From Vicia villosa (taxonomy: Eukaryota > Streptophyta > Magnoliopsida > Fabales > Fabaceae), in contig NW_026705312.1 of the NCBI RefSeq assembly GCF_029867415.1, forward strand, positions 310,001 to 374,000: a stretch of 64,000 nt of DNA. The letters run 5' to 3'. Below are positions 40,344 through 51,812 of this stretch, piece by piece (the stretch's first letter is position 1; every line of letters begins with the position of its first letter). The notes under the pieces were generated by a model. The model was not told the DNA's origin, searched no databases, and saw nothing but the letters and a program-made list of their open reading frames with translations. The position numbers were made by a program, and so were the translations under genes.

Positions 40344-42333
40344 ATAAGAAATAATAGTAATAAATGTGTATTATTAACATTGATTTTTTTCTTTACAATA
40401 TTAATATTAATATTTTATTATTATTTTTGTCATATTTTTAACTTAAATACCATATTAGTATAAAAAATTGGGGTAGCCTTATTGTATAAAAATCTTATAT
40501 GTTAAAACTTATTGACTCTGTATGTAGATTTTCAATGCATAATACACAACTCTTCAATGTTATCAAGTACATTAAGCATAACCTGCGAAATATCCTAGCC
40601 ACCAAACAACTCCCACCAAAAAGATAGTAACACAACCATCAAAATAAAAGTAAAAAAAATCAAATATCGACATATATAAATTCAAATGGCTAAGTATTCA
40701 TCTTTGGACTCACCCTATTCATCTTTTTAGTTGTCAATATACTTGTTAAATACCTTAAGCCAAAAATCTTTGCAAATAAACTTGACTTCTTCATAATGAT
40801 CACCAAACTAAGTTTCTAAAGAAGCTTTATCAACAACGAAAAAACACCAAAATGAAGAGATCACCTTAAATTTATATTTGTTACTCTCAGAATGCCAAAA
40901 CAAAGAAAACCATTAAAATAGAAATAAAAGGCATTGTCAAAGATTTGTTGCTTATTAGATGAATAAAGAGATAGAAAACCTTGCATGTTAACCATACATA
41001 CACAATAGAGGCCTTCCCAAATTTTCAAAATAATTATTGAGAGTCGGGTAGTTCTTGAAAGTTTAAAATAACCTATCTTTTCTCTTGATTCACTCCCTCT
41101 CCATTTACTTAAACTGAAAACAAAACAATCATAAAAACATTAAATTAAAAGGTAATATCTAGAATGGTATACAAAGTAAATTAATCATTTTTCAATATTT
41201 AAATCTCTTCCTTCCCCATAAAACCCAAAAAGCTATTTCCGCATTTTATCTCTCTAAAACAACAAACTATCATCGAACAACATATTTTTTCTTCAAAAGT
41301 GCATACTATTTTGCTTATTACAAATTCTAAGTATAAAAAAAACCCACTTTAAAATACATGTTCCCAAAACATTAATCACTTTATACAAACTCACTTCTAA
41401 TAAAATAAAGTTTGCAAAATCTAATTCTGTCAAAGCGACACCGAGAGGAAAGACAAACAATCACTACTTAAAAAAAACTATTAAGAGATAAAATAAAATC
41501 AACATGATCTATAATGAATAGAATCGATAGATAACCAAAAAATTATATCCTAAAATTCTAAAATTGATCATATAACGGAAAAGCTAACAAAATTACTATA
41601 CAAAATTACGAAACAAAAAAACGATAATAATCAAATTTCATAAAGTTACAATAGTATTGAAAAGAAGATGAAAAAACGTAAATCAAACGAACACTGAAGC
41701 TTTAACAGATCCGATATTTAACACCTCAATAATAAATAAGTCGATTGAAACGGGAAAAATCGATACGAATATATACTGTGTTAAAAGAGAAAAAACAATA
41801 GATAGCATGGAATTAGAGAAAAGTTAGAAGACAAAGCTACAACTTAGGATATAAAAAATTATAAGTTAGGAGGGAGAAAAATCGCAGTGAGGTTGATGAG
41901 GAAAAAGAGACAACAAAAAGAGTTTTTGTATTGTTGTGTAAAGGAGTGAGTGAGAACTATGAGTAATGTGTTATACCTTTTATGTAGTACCCTTTTAAAA
42001 AATTTGCGAGTGAAGAGACTCTGAGGGAGAAGGTTTTGTTGGCTTTGGCAAGTGAGCCACTTTGGTTTTTGGTCTTCCCCAAATGATTATTTATTTATGC
42101 ATAGAGAAACAAAAATGCATGTGAATCATTTTTGTTTGTTTTCAAGGCTCATTGGAATCAATCAATTATTATTAATATTAATAAATAAACTAATAAAATA
42201 ATTGATTAAATAATAAAAAATAATAATAAAATATTATAAGAAACTTTCCTTTTATAGTAGAAATATAAATAGAAGAATGCATGAGAGAGTGCCAAGTGGC
42301 AAACTTGCCAAAATACTCATTTTGCTTTATTAT

Positions 42334-42336
<3 letters not shown>

Positions 42337-42391
<55 letters not shown>
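42337..42391. repeat. (TA)n microsatellite, about 27 units
   Basis: Lies about 75 bp right of the proposed Helitron 5' end. Confidence 0.95.
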
Positions 42392-42395
<4 letters not shown>

Positions 42396-42558
42396 AGTTG
42401 AAATACACTGTGAGTAATTTTTTTTTTTTACATAATTACATATTCAGTTACTTCAAAAGAAATCAACAATTGAGCAATGACTTATGAGCTAAACAACAAC
42501 AATGGGAATGTAAGTATGTAACTAGCTGAGCCTAACCGTATAACTAATTGATAAATGT

Positions 42559-42722
42559 TTGTTAGGGCAGTTGAGAGATGATTAAAAGTTATGCTATGAT
42601 AAGTGCTATACCATAGTTCTAAAAGTGCTTACTAACTTCCTCCATAAGTAACATTGTACTACTATTTTGATTGAACAATTCAATGAAATTTCTTTCTTCT
42701 AACGGTTTATTCAAGTTTCATA
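42559..42722 (+). mobile_element. Short copia-type LTR (tentative)
   Basis: Begins TGTTAGGGCAGTTGAG and is followed after about 165 bp by a degraded primer binding site (tagtataagacacc where copia has TGGTATCAGAGCACC). A gag remnant lies 250 bp downstream in the right place. Confidence 0.45.
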
Positions 42723-42974
42723 ATATAGTATAAGACACCATAGAAAGTTAGTTAGATCTCATATTTCATTTTCTCATTTTCTATTGAGTTTTCTTGTTCT
42801 TTTCATCAATAGTTTTTGAATTTAGTTGCGAATTCAACCATTCATATTTTAATATTTCTCAACTTATTTATTGAAAACACATTGTTCTTGATCTTCTCTT
42901 CTCTATTTAGCAATGATCCTTCTTCATTATGCCTCTGTGCGTTGCTCCAATTATTCATCATGTTGACATTGATT

Positions 42975-43270
42975 CTATTTATTATATTCATCCAAGTGAA
43001 TATCCACATTCAATTTCAATCAATCCAAAATTGATTGGATCAAATTATCTTGCTTGAAACAAATCAATGCAAAAAGCATTGGATGCAAAGAATAAGCTTT
43101 GATTCATTGATGGCTCAGGTGAAATATCTTCCCTTCTTGATCTTAATCGATTTAAATGGGAAATAAGCAGTCACTTGATTCATTCTTGGTTGTTAAATTA
43201 TGTTTTTGATCAAATTATTGTAGGTGCTTCCAAAATAAAGTAGAAATTACATTGCGTTGTTCCACATCCA
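42975..43270 (+). pseudogene. Copia gag N-terminal fragment
   Basis: Plus-strand translation gives YYIHPSEYPHSISINPKLIG, then SNYLA, a KSMQKALDAKNKL stretch and FIDGS, then HLIHSWLLNYVFDQI. This is the conserved start of Ale/Retrofit-type copia Gag (HPSENP... L.G.NY..W...M..AL.AKNK..F.DG). The conserved tryptophan after SNYLA is a stop (TGA for TGG) and another stop follows AKNKL. Nothing of the downstream polyprotein is present, so only the LTR and the first 100 codons survive. Confidence 0.75.
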
Positions 43271-43875
43271 ATAAAAAGATAAAATTTGTTATTAAATAAT
43301 CCAAATCGTTGAGTTCATTGACCTTTGACTCAATCTTCGAATCCACACACCTAAATATCTACTTGTTCCATCAATTGAGTTTTTCTTTTATTTATTTAAT
43401 TACATATGACTTTTTTCGCTTACACTGATAAAAGTCCAACACTCTACCGCAAACACTTCAAATTCGTTGTGGTCTAATCAATAATTATTGATCTTGAAAG
43501 GTTTTGAACTCCAATTTATGTTTGAACTTTTGAACCTTATATGGCAACTATGTGATATATCTATGTTACCTACTTTTTGTCCTCCAACCTTTCCAGCATC
43601 TATAATGCCATAAGATCGAAGAATCATGTCTAGTCTACTCATTGATTTACCGTCTTAACTAAATAATGTGAATTTCTTTATGATAATTGGTAAGTCAATC
43701 AAACCCATGTTATGAATAAACATATCCATTTCGTGATTTGAGTCACCAATCTTTTGCCTCTTCTTTGTTTTCTTCACAATGGAATTAAAATGAATTCTAA
43801 CTAATGGATCTTATAGATAGTAGTTGCTCTTACAACCTATGTTCCCTTTGAATGTTTCAAGATGCATAGAAATTT
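43271..43875. other. Unassigned sequence
   Basis: No open frame or family recognised. It may be further decayed retrotransposon DNA. Confidence 0.35.
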
Positions 43876-43892
43876 ATGATGAACAATGATAC

Positions 43893-44916
43893 ATCTTTTT
43901 TTTTAATTTAACATCATATCGTGACAACCTTTTTCTAGAGAGATGCTCTTTATTCTCTCTAAAAAATGTCCCCCCAATCCTCTAGGATTTGGTGGCTTTT
44001 CTCCACCTCCATGGTGGTCCTCTCCTTTCACCTCTATGGTGACACAATCCCTCTCTTTTGAGAGCATTTTCTTCTCCATTTCTCTTTCTTCTCATGCCTT
44101 CACCATAACCAAGTTCTTCACCGGAATCTCCCTCTCTCCACCACTACCAACCGTCAAGTTTTCTTTTCTTCTTTTGCGGCCGCCAAGGGAGTCATCACCA
44201 CCAAGAAATGACAAGTTAGTTGTGGGTTTTCTGCACACCTCAAACACAATAACAATGGATGCATCTCCCTCTCAAGTACCTGCTCAAACAACTCAGTCGT
44301 CCGAAAGTTGTCGTCCACCACCAAAGCCGTCATGGTTATACCGTACGAAAATTCTAACAGAGATGGCTAATTTCGGTTTATTAATTTATGTTCTGTGTTT
44401 TTGTGGTTTAGTGGTAAATGACGCACTCTTAGTGTTTGACAAAATGCCTCAAAAGAGTTTTGTGTCTTGTAGCATGTTTATGTGTGTTTATTGGCATTTC
44501 ATAGCTATTGAGGAAGCTTATGAGTTCAACATCTATTCCATAACTATCTCTAGTCATCTATTAATTTGTGAACGCTAAAAAAATTGGGGCAATTTTGAAA
44601 TCAAAGAAAGTCGAAATGTGCAAACACAAGTCATAGAAATCATCCTTAATTGGATTTGGAAAAAGACTATGGATTCTCACTTCTACATTGTTATTGATGG
44701 TGTTTGCAAGAGAGTGGATTGCTCACTGATATGTTGTTGGTTTTGGTTTGGTTGTGCCCTAACTTTTGAAAATTCTATGTATAATGTCTCTTATGACTAT
44801 GTAGTTAGAAGTGCTTCTAGGCTATGTATGGAGTATGTTCCATTTCATTTGTCTCGTAACATTTGTAATTCTTGCTTGTTTGAATATTAATGAAGCTGGA
44901 TTTTCTATCAAAAAAA
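43893..44916 (+). mobile_element. Retrotransposed 1-kb unit (internally deleted LINE or processed retrocopy)
   Basis: Bordered by a 17-bp direct repeat atgatgaacaatgatac (43876-43892 and 44917-44933, one mismatch) and ending in an A tail after ...tattaatgaagctggatttt, this is a clean target-primed reverse-transcription insertion. It carries a 211-codon open frame at 43943-44578. The frame's start is rich in Pro, Ser and Trp (FGGFSPPPWWSSPF), with a second in-frame ATG at about 44255 (MDASPSQVPAQTTQSSESCR). The part beyond about 44350 looks like LINE 3' untranslated sequence. I read it as the 5' end of a LINE joined to its 3' end by an internal deletion; a retrocopied cellular transcript is the alternative. 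No reverse transcriptase is present. Confidence 0.7.
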
Positions 44917-44933
44917 ATGATGAACAATGAAAC

Positions 44934-46117
44934 ACTACCCCATTAAAATTAAAATTATGATGAGGAATTAAATTACACTCGAAAAGTTACACTATGAGTT
45001 ACACTCGTTTAATAACTTTATATCGGATAAATATTTTTTCAAATCAACCGTTGGATTGAAACATACTATCATATAGATCATACTATAAAGTTTGAGATTA
45101 ATCTATAATGATTTGCTATACCATCAAAATATCCAAAGATTAAGCTCAAAATAAATTTTTTAATTTTAATATCTTAGGTGTATTATTTAAAAGTTACACG
45201 ATTTATTATAATATTGAAAAATGATTTATTTTTAATGTCTCAATGAATAGAAGTTTAGATAGTTTATATTCCGTTTACAAGATTAATCAATTAATTTGAT
45301 CTATTTTATTCTCATTCAATTACTTATCATCAAATATCATAATATCTATCTATCTTATTAATTATGGTTGTAAATGAATTTAGGGGCTAATAATTTTTGT
45401 GAGATGACAAAGTTAGCCAACAGTTAGATTTGAGTAAATATTTTTATATTTTAATCACTATAAATAATAGTTAATTTATATTTAAATACTATTTATTTAT
45501 TTTTTAAAATTAACTTCGACTATTTTAACAAAGAAAAATAATTGCAAACGGAAAAATGGATAAATTTCATTCAACAATATATAATTTTTTTAATACAATA
45601 ATACATTTTTTTAAATTGCATTTTTTCTAATAAAATAATTATTTCAGTTATAAAAAAATATAGATCCTTTTAAAAAGTATTTGAAAAATATTATAAAAAC
45701 TTATAATAAGAGATTAAAAAGATATTTTTAAATTGTATTCTCTTTTTTTATAAGTAAATTGTACAATCTTTTTAATAAATTTCATTTTTCTCCTAATAAA
45801 AATTATATGAAATTAAAAAAATAAAAAATATTAAATAAAAGTTTATCAACTATTTTTTAATATTTCGATAAAAACTAGGTTTAATTATGTATAAATTTCA
45901 TTCAATATAATTTATTATGTATTTAAATATTTATGAAAAAGATAAATAAATTCATTAATTCACTCTTTAAATGAATTAAATATTAATATTTAAAAATTTG
46001 TTATTGATCTAAATACTTTTGTATACTAAAAATATTTTCTTGATCCAAATATTTTTAAATGGTGTTATTTTTATAAACGAAAACAAATTTACCATTTATT
46101 TAAATATTTTTATAAAG
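44934..46117. other. AT-rich intergenic DNA
   Basis: No gene. A block at 44970-45190 with gttacac at several places may be an old MITE, but ends are not defined. Confidence 0.4.
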
Positions 46118-46598
46118 GATTAAATATGTTTTTGGTCCTAATAAATATTATTTTTAGTTTTATTAAAAAATGATATATCTCGGTCTCTATAACATTTTCA
46201 GGCATGCAGTTCTAATCTCTGCTATTTTCATTGAAAATTATTTAATTTCTCTTTAACTTTTAAATTTTTAATTAAATTTATTCATACATATTTATACATG
46301 TTTAGAATACTGTAAAATATTTATTTATCGATTTAAATGGAAATAATTAAATATAAATTTTTAAAATTTCAAAAAATGATGATAAAAGTAATAAAATCTC
46401 GACTTAGAAATTAAATTTTAAGTTTTTGTTTTCTCAAAAAACTTTTTATAATGCTCTAAATATATTTGTAAAACAATCATTCAGAAATATGCATTGGTTT
46501 AACAATATAAACAATTATTATAGGAACAAAATATGTCATTTTTTATAGAGATAATAAACGAAATTTGATAATTTATAAAGAAAAAATATATTTAACCA
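46118..46598. mobile_element. Mutator-type MITE of the 'ttaaatatgtttttggtcc' class
   Basis: Left end GGATTAAATATGTTTTTGGT, right end read inverted (T)GGTTAAATATATTTTTTC. Flanks ttttataaa (46109-46117) and ttttataat (46599-46607) form a 9-bp target duplication with one change. This terminus is common in legume genomes. No coding capacity. Confidence 0.65.
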
Positions 46599-46763
46599 TT
46601 TTATAATAAGATCAAAACATTTATAATATTACAAAGACATATTTATTATCTCTTTTAAAAATAATAAATATGTTTAGTTAAATAATTTTACCTTTATTTA
46701 TTTATTTTTATTATATTTTTTTAAAATAAATGCACGTACGGATATTTCACTTGTTTAAATGAT

Positions 46764-47443
46764 GAGTAATGCTACTCTTACACCCAATTCCTACACCCAA
46801 TACTTACACCAAACACTGTTCATCGTATTTATACGGTGAACAGTGTTTTTAAAATAAAATAATAATATTTATAAAAAATATTTTTTATTTTTAAAATTAC
46901 GGACGACACTGTTCATGTACAAACGTGCATTAACCAAGTTCAATATTGCATTAACCAAATTTTTACACTGTATTAACCAAGTTTGATGACTGCTAAAAAT
47001 TATTTTTAATACCTGGATTTTGCATTAACCAACTTCATTACTGTATTAACCAAGTTTTCACACTGTATTAACCAAGTTTGGTGACTGCTAAAAATTATTT
47101 TTAATACCTGGATGTTGCATTAACCAACTTCATTATTATATTAACCAAATTTTTACACTGCATTAACCAAATTTGAATAATGTTATTCTCACACCCATGA
47201 ACAGTACTTTACAGTAGTCACCAAATTTGGTTAATGCAATGTAAATTGTTGGTTAATGAAGTTATAAAGTTGGTTAATGACACAAATTTAAAAAAATAAA
47301 AAATTATTTATTATTATAATAATATTTTACTGTTCATAAAATATATATTTTTATTTAAAAAACACTATTCCCCGTATAAATATGGTGAATAGTGTTGGGT
47401 TTAAGTATTTGGTGTAGAAAGTGGTGTATGAATAGCATTACTC
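46764..47443. mobile_element. MULE-type MITE with long inverted ends and perfect 9-bp target duplication
   Basis: Inverted ends of about 85 bp (GAGTAATGCTACTCTTACAC and its match on the right), flanked by identical ttaaatgat at 46755-46763 and 47444-47452. The 680-bp body has no transposase. Inside both arms lie complementary blocks ending in a GTATAAATA-like word, and the centre holds a tandem repeat (46960-47175). Confidence 0.85.
46960..47175 (+). repeat. Tandem repeat of about 95 bp inside the MULE-type MITE
   Basis: Two full units and a partial third, each with cactgtattaaccaagttt and ttatttttaatacctggat. Within each unit cattaacca recurs every 20-40 bp; inverted forms (tggttaatg) follow at 47225-47285. 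Confidence 0.8.
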
Positions 47444-47776
47444 TTAAATGATATAGCAACATACACCGACTTCTTATTAGCTAACAATTACTTATATTTT
47501 TTTAATATTATCAAAAATTTCTAAACCAGCTAACCATTACTTATATTTTTTTTAATATTATCAAAAATTTCTAAACCGAAGATAATATTAAATTTTTAAT
47601 AATTTATGAGTTAAAAGGTTGTATTGACGGTGTAAAAAATATTTACATTGTTATTTAATAGAAATATTTTAATCTGCCATAATATATCAGTAATTTAAAA
47701 TTTACAATAAAACTTGACGCTTAACAATGTCTGGCAGTGTAAAATTTATTTTTATGTCAGTGACCTTCTCATAATA

Positions 47777-47822
<46 letters not shown>
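47777..47822. repeat. (TA)n microsatellite left of MITE copy 3
   Basis: TA run ending at the left tip of the MITE at 47823. Confidence 0.9.
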
Positions 47823-47826
<4 letters not shown>

Positions 47827-48005
47827 TCATGCTAACATGTGCTCTAAGGGCACATGTTAAGAGGTAAATGTAGAAATTTTTACTTCAAAATTGTGCATTG
47901 TTTTCATAAAAAGTTTATAATTAATGTATTTGTTACGTTTTCCAATATAAATTTACTATATTTAGGTTTCTTAACATGTACCCTTGGGACACATGTTAGT
48001 TTTAT

Positions 48006-48008
<3 letters not shown>
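47823..48008. mobile_element. Foldback MITE (family M1, copy 3) inside a TA microsatellite
   Basis: Left end GAGTCATGCTAACATGTGC, right end read inverted GGATAAAACTAACATGTGTC, flanked on both sides by TA repeats. About 185 bp; same family as 23953 and 39614. Confidence 0.75.

Positions 48009-48099
<91 letters not shown>
48009..48099. repeat. (TA)n microsatellite right of MITE copy 3
   Basis: About 45 units, starting at the right tip of the MITE. Confidence 0.95.
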
Positions 48100-48101
<2 letters not shown>

Positions 48102-48262
48102 AATCAAAAAAAGATTAACTTGCCTTCTTATCATAACAAATTACAATAATTAAAAATAATTTTTCCGAAAAAGACAGAAAATTCTTAAAGAGATTTCTAT
48201 CATACAATAGAAATGAATGATGAAAGGAGCCAAAAATTCATAGTAAGTCCATAAATGCAGTT

Positions 48263-48349
48263 CACGTGCTCTTTCCTTCATGGGCCACCCTCGTTCACGT
48301 GATGCTCACCTCGTCGGTCATGAACGAATGTACACGAAACTGCCACGTG
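48263..48349. promoter_or_regulatory. Cluster of three G-box (CACGTG) sites
   Basis: CACGTG occurs at 48263-48268, 48296-48301 and 48344-48349 (the last as GCCACGTGG, an ABRE-like site) in a locally GC-richer block, 48240-48500. bZIP and bHLH factors bind such sites in plants. No gene is seen beside it, so the block may be an orphan or transposon-borne promoter. Confidence 0.35.
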
Positions 48350-49100
48350 GAAAGCTACAAAACAGAAACGTTGAAAGCGTGTGAATACGATGTGTTTAAA
48401 CGTGTGTGTTTTTTGGGGAGATAGATAGTCACAAATCACAATTGGATTGGGTGGGAGCCACCGAAAACGCGTGATGACCAACTGTTCAAATAACACTCTT
48501 GGGAAGTGAAGATTTGATATAATTGGTTTATAGTAACACCTACTACTAGGTTTTTTGAAAATTTTAACGTGTCTCATATAAAGTCCACATATTAAGAAAT
48601 TATTTTTTTTTTAAACTCATATTTTTCAAGATATTTGAGTGAAAAGATGTCTTCTACCTTAAATTGGAATGTCTTCTTGCCCTAATTTTTTTATTAAGTA
48701 TAATAATATAGAATTCTTTGACACCACCTATCAAATTTTGCATATTTTTCATTTTGAAAAGTTGATCATGATGAATGTGATATAAAATTTCGACTACATA
48801 TTTCATTTTAGAAGGATTAAAAAATTAATTTAATTTTTTTTTTAATAATTAAGTTTATAAATAATTATAGAATTATAAAAATATTATAAAAATATTAAAT
48901 ATTATTTATAATCTTGCGCATTTTATTAACCTTCACTCAATTAAGACAAATTTGATTTACCATAAAGTTGTTTGTATTTTTATCAACGGTCATTTATTTA
49001 TTTTTAGGTGTAAATAAATTTTCTTACATTGCATTATTTGTTAGCTTGAACTGAGAGGTGATGTGATGTAAATAGTAATTAATAGGTGCGAATAATATCA
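48350..49100. other. Unassigned, partly AT-rich
   Basis: No coding sequence or element ends recognised. Confidence 0.4.
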
Positions 49101-49129
49101 TTTTTGCACCAGAAATATCATATTCGATG

Positions 49130-50243
49130 GAAGAGGATTTTGTTCAATAAATGTTGACTAAAATGAATTGAACATGGTAGAAGATGTTAGCTACTTTCTT
49201 GATTTCCAAGATGAATATGTTGGAAGTAATTGCCCTCAACTGTTGAAGAGTGAACAAATGCTCAAAGAGAGAAATGAAGATGTCATTCTAGATGTGTATA
49301 CAGCGTAGGTGACATGTTGGTGATTGAGATAATACATCAGAGGAAGGATGTGCATGCTGCCTATGATTCAAAGACAAATATTGAAGAAAATGTCTTGGAC
49401 ATTGTATCCATCATACAGAAAAGGATGCATGGTCAAGATAGTGATTCCTTCAAGAATGAGGAAAGGTTACTGAAGAGGAAAGGCCCGTGTCACAAGAGAA
49501 TAGGTATTCAAAGGAAGCTATTAAATGTATCATCGGAGGAGGCTGTAGACAAGAAGAATCTCATGGTTGAAAAGTTTAAGGGTGTTATGGGGTTCTGCTT
49601 CTGTGAAAACCTGTAACAATCAATGTTGGGGAGTTGTGCTAATATATAAAAAAACGTCTCTTTCCCCTACGAGCATTATGGCACTAAAAATGAGGAGAAT
49701 TCTTTTATTTTCTAATATATGTTACAACTCGGTGGTCATTACAAACAAGAAAAAACCTTATTTGTAATTCATCTCTCTCTGATCCCTCTCTGATCCTTCA
49801 AGCTCATACTCATAAAATGAATCACCATTCAGAAGATTCATCTAAACAATCAAGTGAGAGCTTACCTATAAAATAAGTTTATGTTCATAAGGATATTGGT
49901 GATATGCTGGAGTCTTCGATAAATAAGGCCAATGAAGCTTGAGATGTTAGGAATAACATCACCATAGTTGAACATTATGATGGAACAAGAAGCAATAAGA
50001 ATATTATGATAAAGAACTTGAATCTCGAGAAGATAAGAAAGATAGAAGTTGTTGTTGTATAGCTGAGGAAATCAATTGATTCGAGTGACTCTGAGGCAGA
50101 TGAGGACAACTTGAATTGGCTTTTAATGCTGATTCTGGTGTTTTTTATCATGATTTAGTTGTGTATGTTCTGACATATTAATCTTGCATGACTGGCCTTG
50201 TGCATGCTGACTTCTTTGAAGAACGAACCCTTTTCCAAATTAT
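49130..50243 (+). pseudogene. Env-like/3' ORF remnant of a SIRE-like copia element
   Basis: The plus strand has an open stretch (49314-49616) with DVHAAYDSKTNIEENVLDIV and a basic KRKGPCHKRIG stretch, followed by broken frames rich in Asp, Glu and Ser. This resembles the C-terminal part of the extra ORF (env-like) that SIRE/Maximus elements carry after pol. The position directly before a polypurine tract and LTR supports that reading. There are several stops. The evidence is mainly positional and compositional. Confidence 0.5.
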
Positions 50244-50258
50244 GACAAAAGGGGGGAA
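50244..50258 (+). promoter_or_regulatory. Polypurine tract
   Basis: gacaaaaggggggaa directly before the TG start of an LTR; primes plus-strand DNA synthesis in LTR retrotransposons. Confidence 0.7.
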
Positions 50259-51795
50259 TGATGGTGAGCATTGATGTGTCTGTTGTGTGCAGGTAAACAT
50301 GGTAATTGTTTAGTCTTACTATTTAGGAAGTACTAATGTTATGCTCCATATTAGAGCAATGGGCAACACATCTGGCCCCTATATACTTGTGTTAGTAGAT
50401 TTTACATATCCTAATTATTAACGATTAATTGTTTGTGTTATACATGACTAAGTTTGTTAATAATTGCATGCTAAGAATAATTAGTTGGTAGGATTGTATG
50501 CTACTAACTATGTGCTGACTGGGTACATCCATGACTAAGTCTGTGCATGATTTCATGTTGGATAGTCTATTTGGTTTGGAGCAAGTGAATAGATTATGTG
50601 TAAGTATATGATCTTGCTTGATGCTACTAACTTCTATTGTTGCTACTAGTACCTAACTCTGATAAACGGAAGAATATTGTCGCTGTTGATTGAATGCTCT
50701 ATTGAAGTCCAGCGATTTTATTGGTTGTCACTTGTTCTGATCTAGACAAAGTGCTTTATCTTGAAGAGATTTTTCCACAAATTTCCAAATGGGGAGATTG
50801 AAGTTCCTAGTGAATTAGTCTTTTGGATTGGGTGTATTTTATAAAACAACAACCTGAAGAAGTATTCAAAGTGTTCAAGTTCATCTAGCTTGCTTAAGCT
50901 ATATGGAACTACAGAAGGTACATATATGTCTAAGTATGTGGTACAACATCTGGGCCTTTGCTTAAAAGGCCAGACTATTGTGTTTTGGAGTATGTTCTGC
51001 AAGAGATTTGTTAAAGATTTTATTGTTATTGATTTAACAATATGATTAGGTGATTTGTTTGATAACTGGATGAAGACTAATTCTGATTTAAATTTGAATT
51101 TAATTTGAAACAAATCATATCTTATTGGAGAGATTTAATGAGCAAATAATATCCAGCAGATTTTGCATCAGTTATGGACGAAATCAAATTAAATATGTAT
51201 GAAGAAAACCCCAAAAGAATTATGATATATAAGGAGCTCTTTCCTAGCTTTGAATACACGGATCATACATTGAAGATTAATAGAGTTTGGGGTTCAAAAG
51301 AGTCCTTGTTTAATATACAACACACTATATTTCAGTAACTTGGCATAGTTGTAGGTTTGTCTAGTTGAATTGTAAGATTCAATGTCATTCATAGTTGTGA
51401 TTGAGATTGATCAGTAGGGTTTAGTGATTAGAAGTCCAAACACTTGGGTTAGTGTTTAAGAGAAAGTGAGAGGGGTTTTATATTTAGGGGAGACCTAAAT
51501 AGAAATTCATTGGGTAGTGTTAGGAAAGGGCATTGAATAACATAGGGTTTATTGTTTCTTGTAAGACTGAATGTACTAAGCTACTAGTAGTGAATTTCCT
51601 TTCTTGGGTTGAAAGCCAACCCTCCAGACGTATGTGTAGGTTGCATCGATTTGGGTAACCGATTATTTGTGTTTTTTATTGCTTTTCTACCCCCATCATC
51701 TTGTATAAGTTATCTCTGGTGACTATGGTTAAACTTGTCATACCAGTTGCTAGGACATCGCATGAGACATATGTCCCCTAAGGAACAAAATTTCA
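50259..51795 (+). mobile_element. SIRE-like copia LTR, about 1.5 kb
   Basis: Starts TGATGGTGAGC after the polypurine tract and ends ...AAAATTTCA two bases before a copia primer binding site. A TATA box (ATATATAAGGAGC) at about 51226-51238 lies in the expected U3/R region. Because a polypurine tract precedes and a primer site follows, this LTR serves as 3' LTR of one element and 5' LTR of the next. Confidence 0.7.
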
Positions 51796-51797
51796 AT

Positions 51798-51812
51798 TGG
51801 CATCAGAGCAGA
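51798..51812 (+). promoter_or_regulatory. Primer binding site (initiator tRNA-Met type)
   Basis: TGGCATCAGAGCAGA, one mismatch from the copia consensus TGGTATCAGAGC. Confidence 0.8.

Noticed and set aside
42816..43034. 72-codon plus-strand frame with hydrophobic start
   Set aside because: It overlaps the leader and the start of the copia gag fragment, whose true frame is different.
48278..48577. 99-codon minus-strand frame
   Set aside because: Covers the G-box block. Composition is not protein-like, and no domain or splice support is seen.
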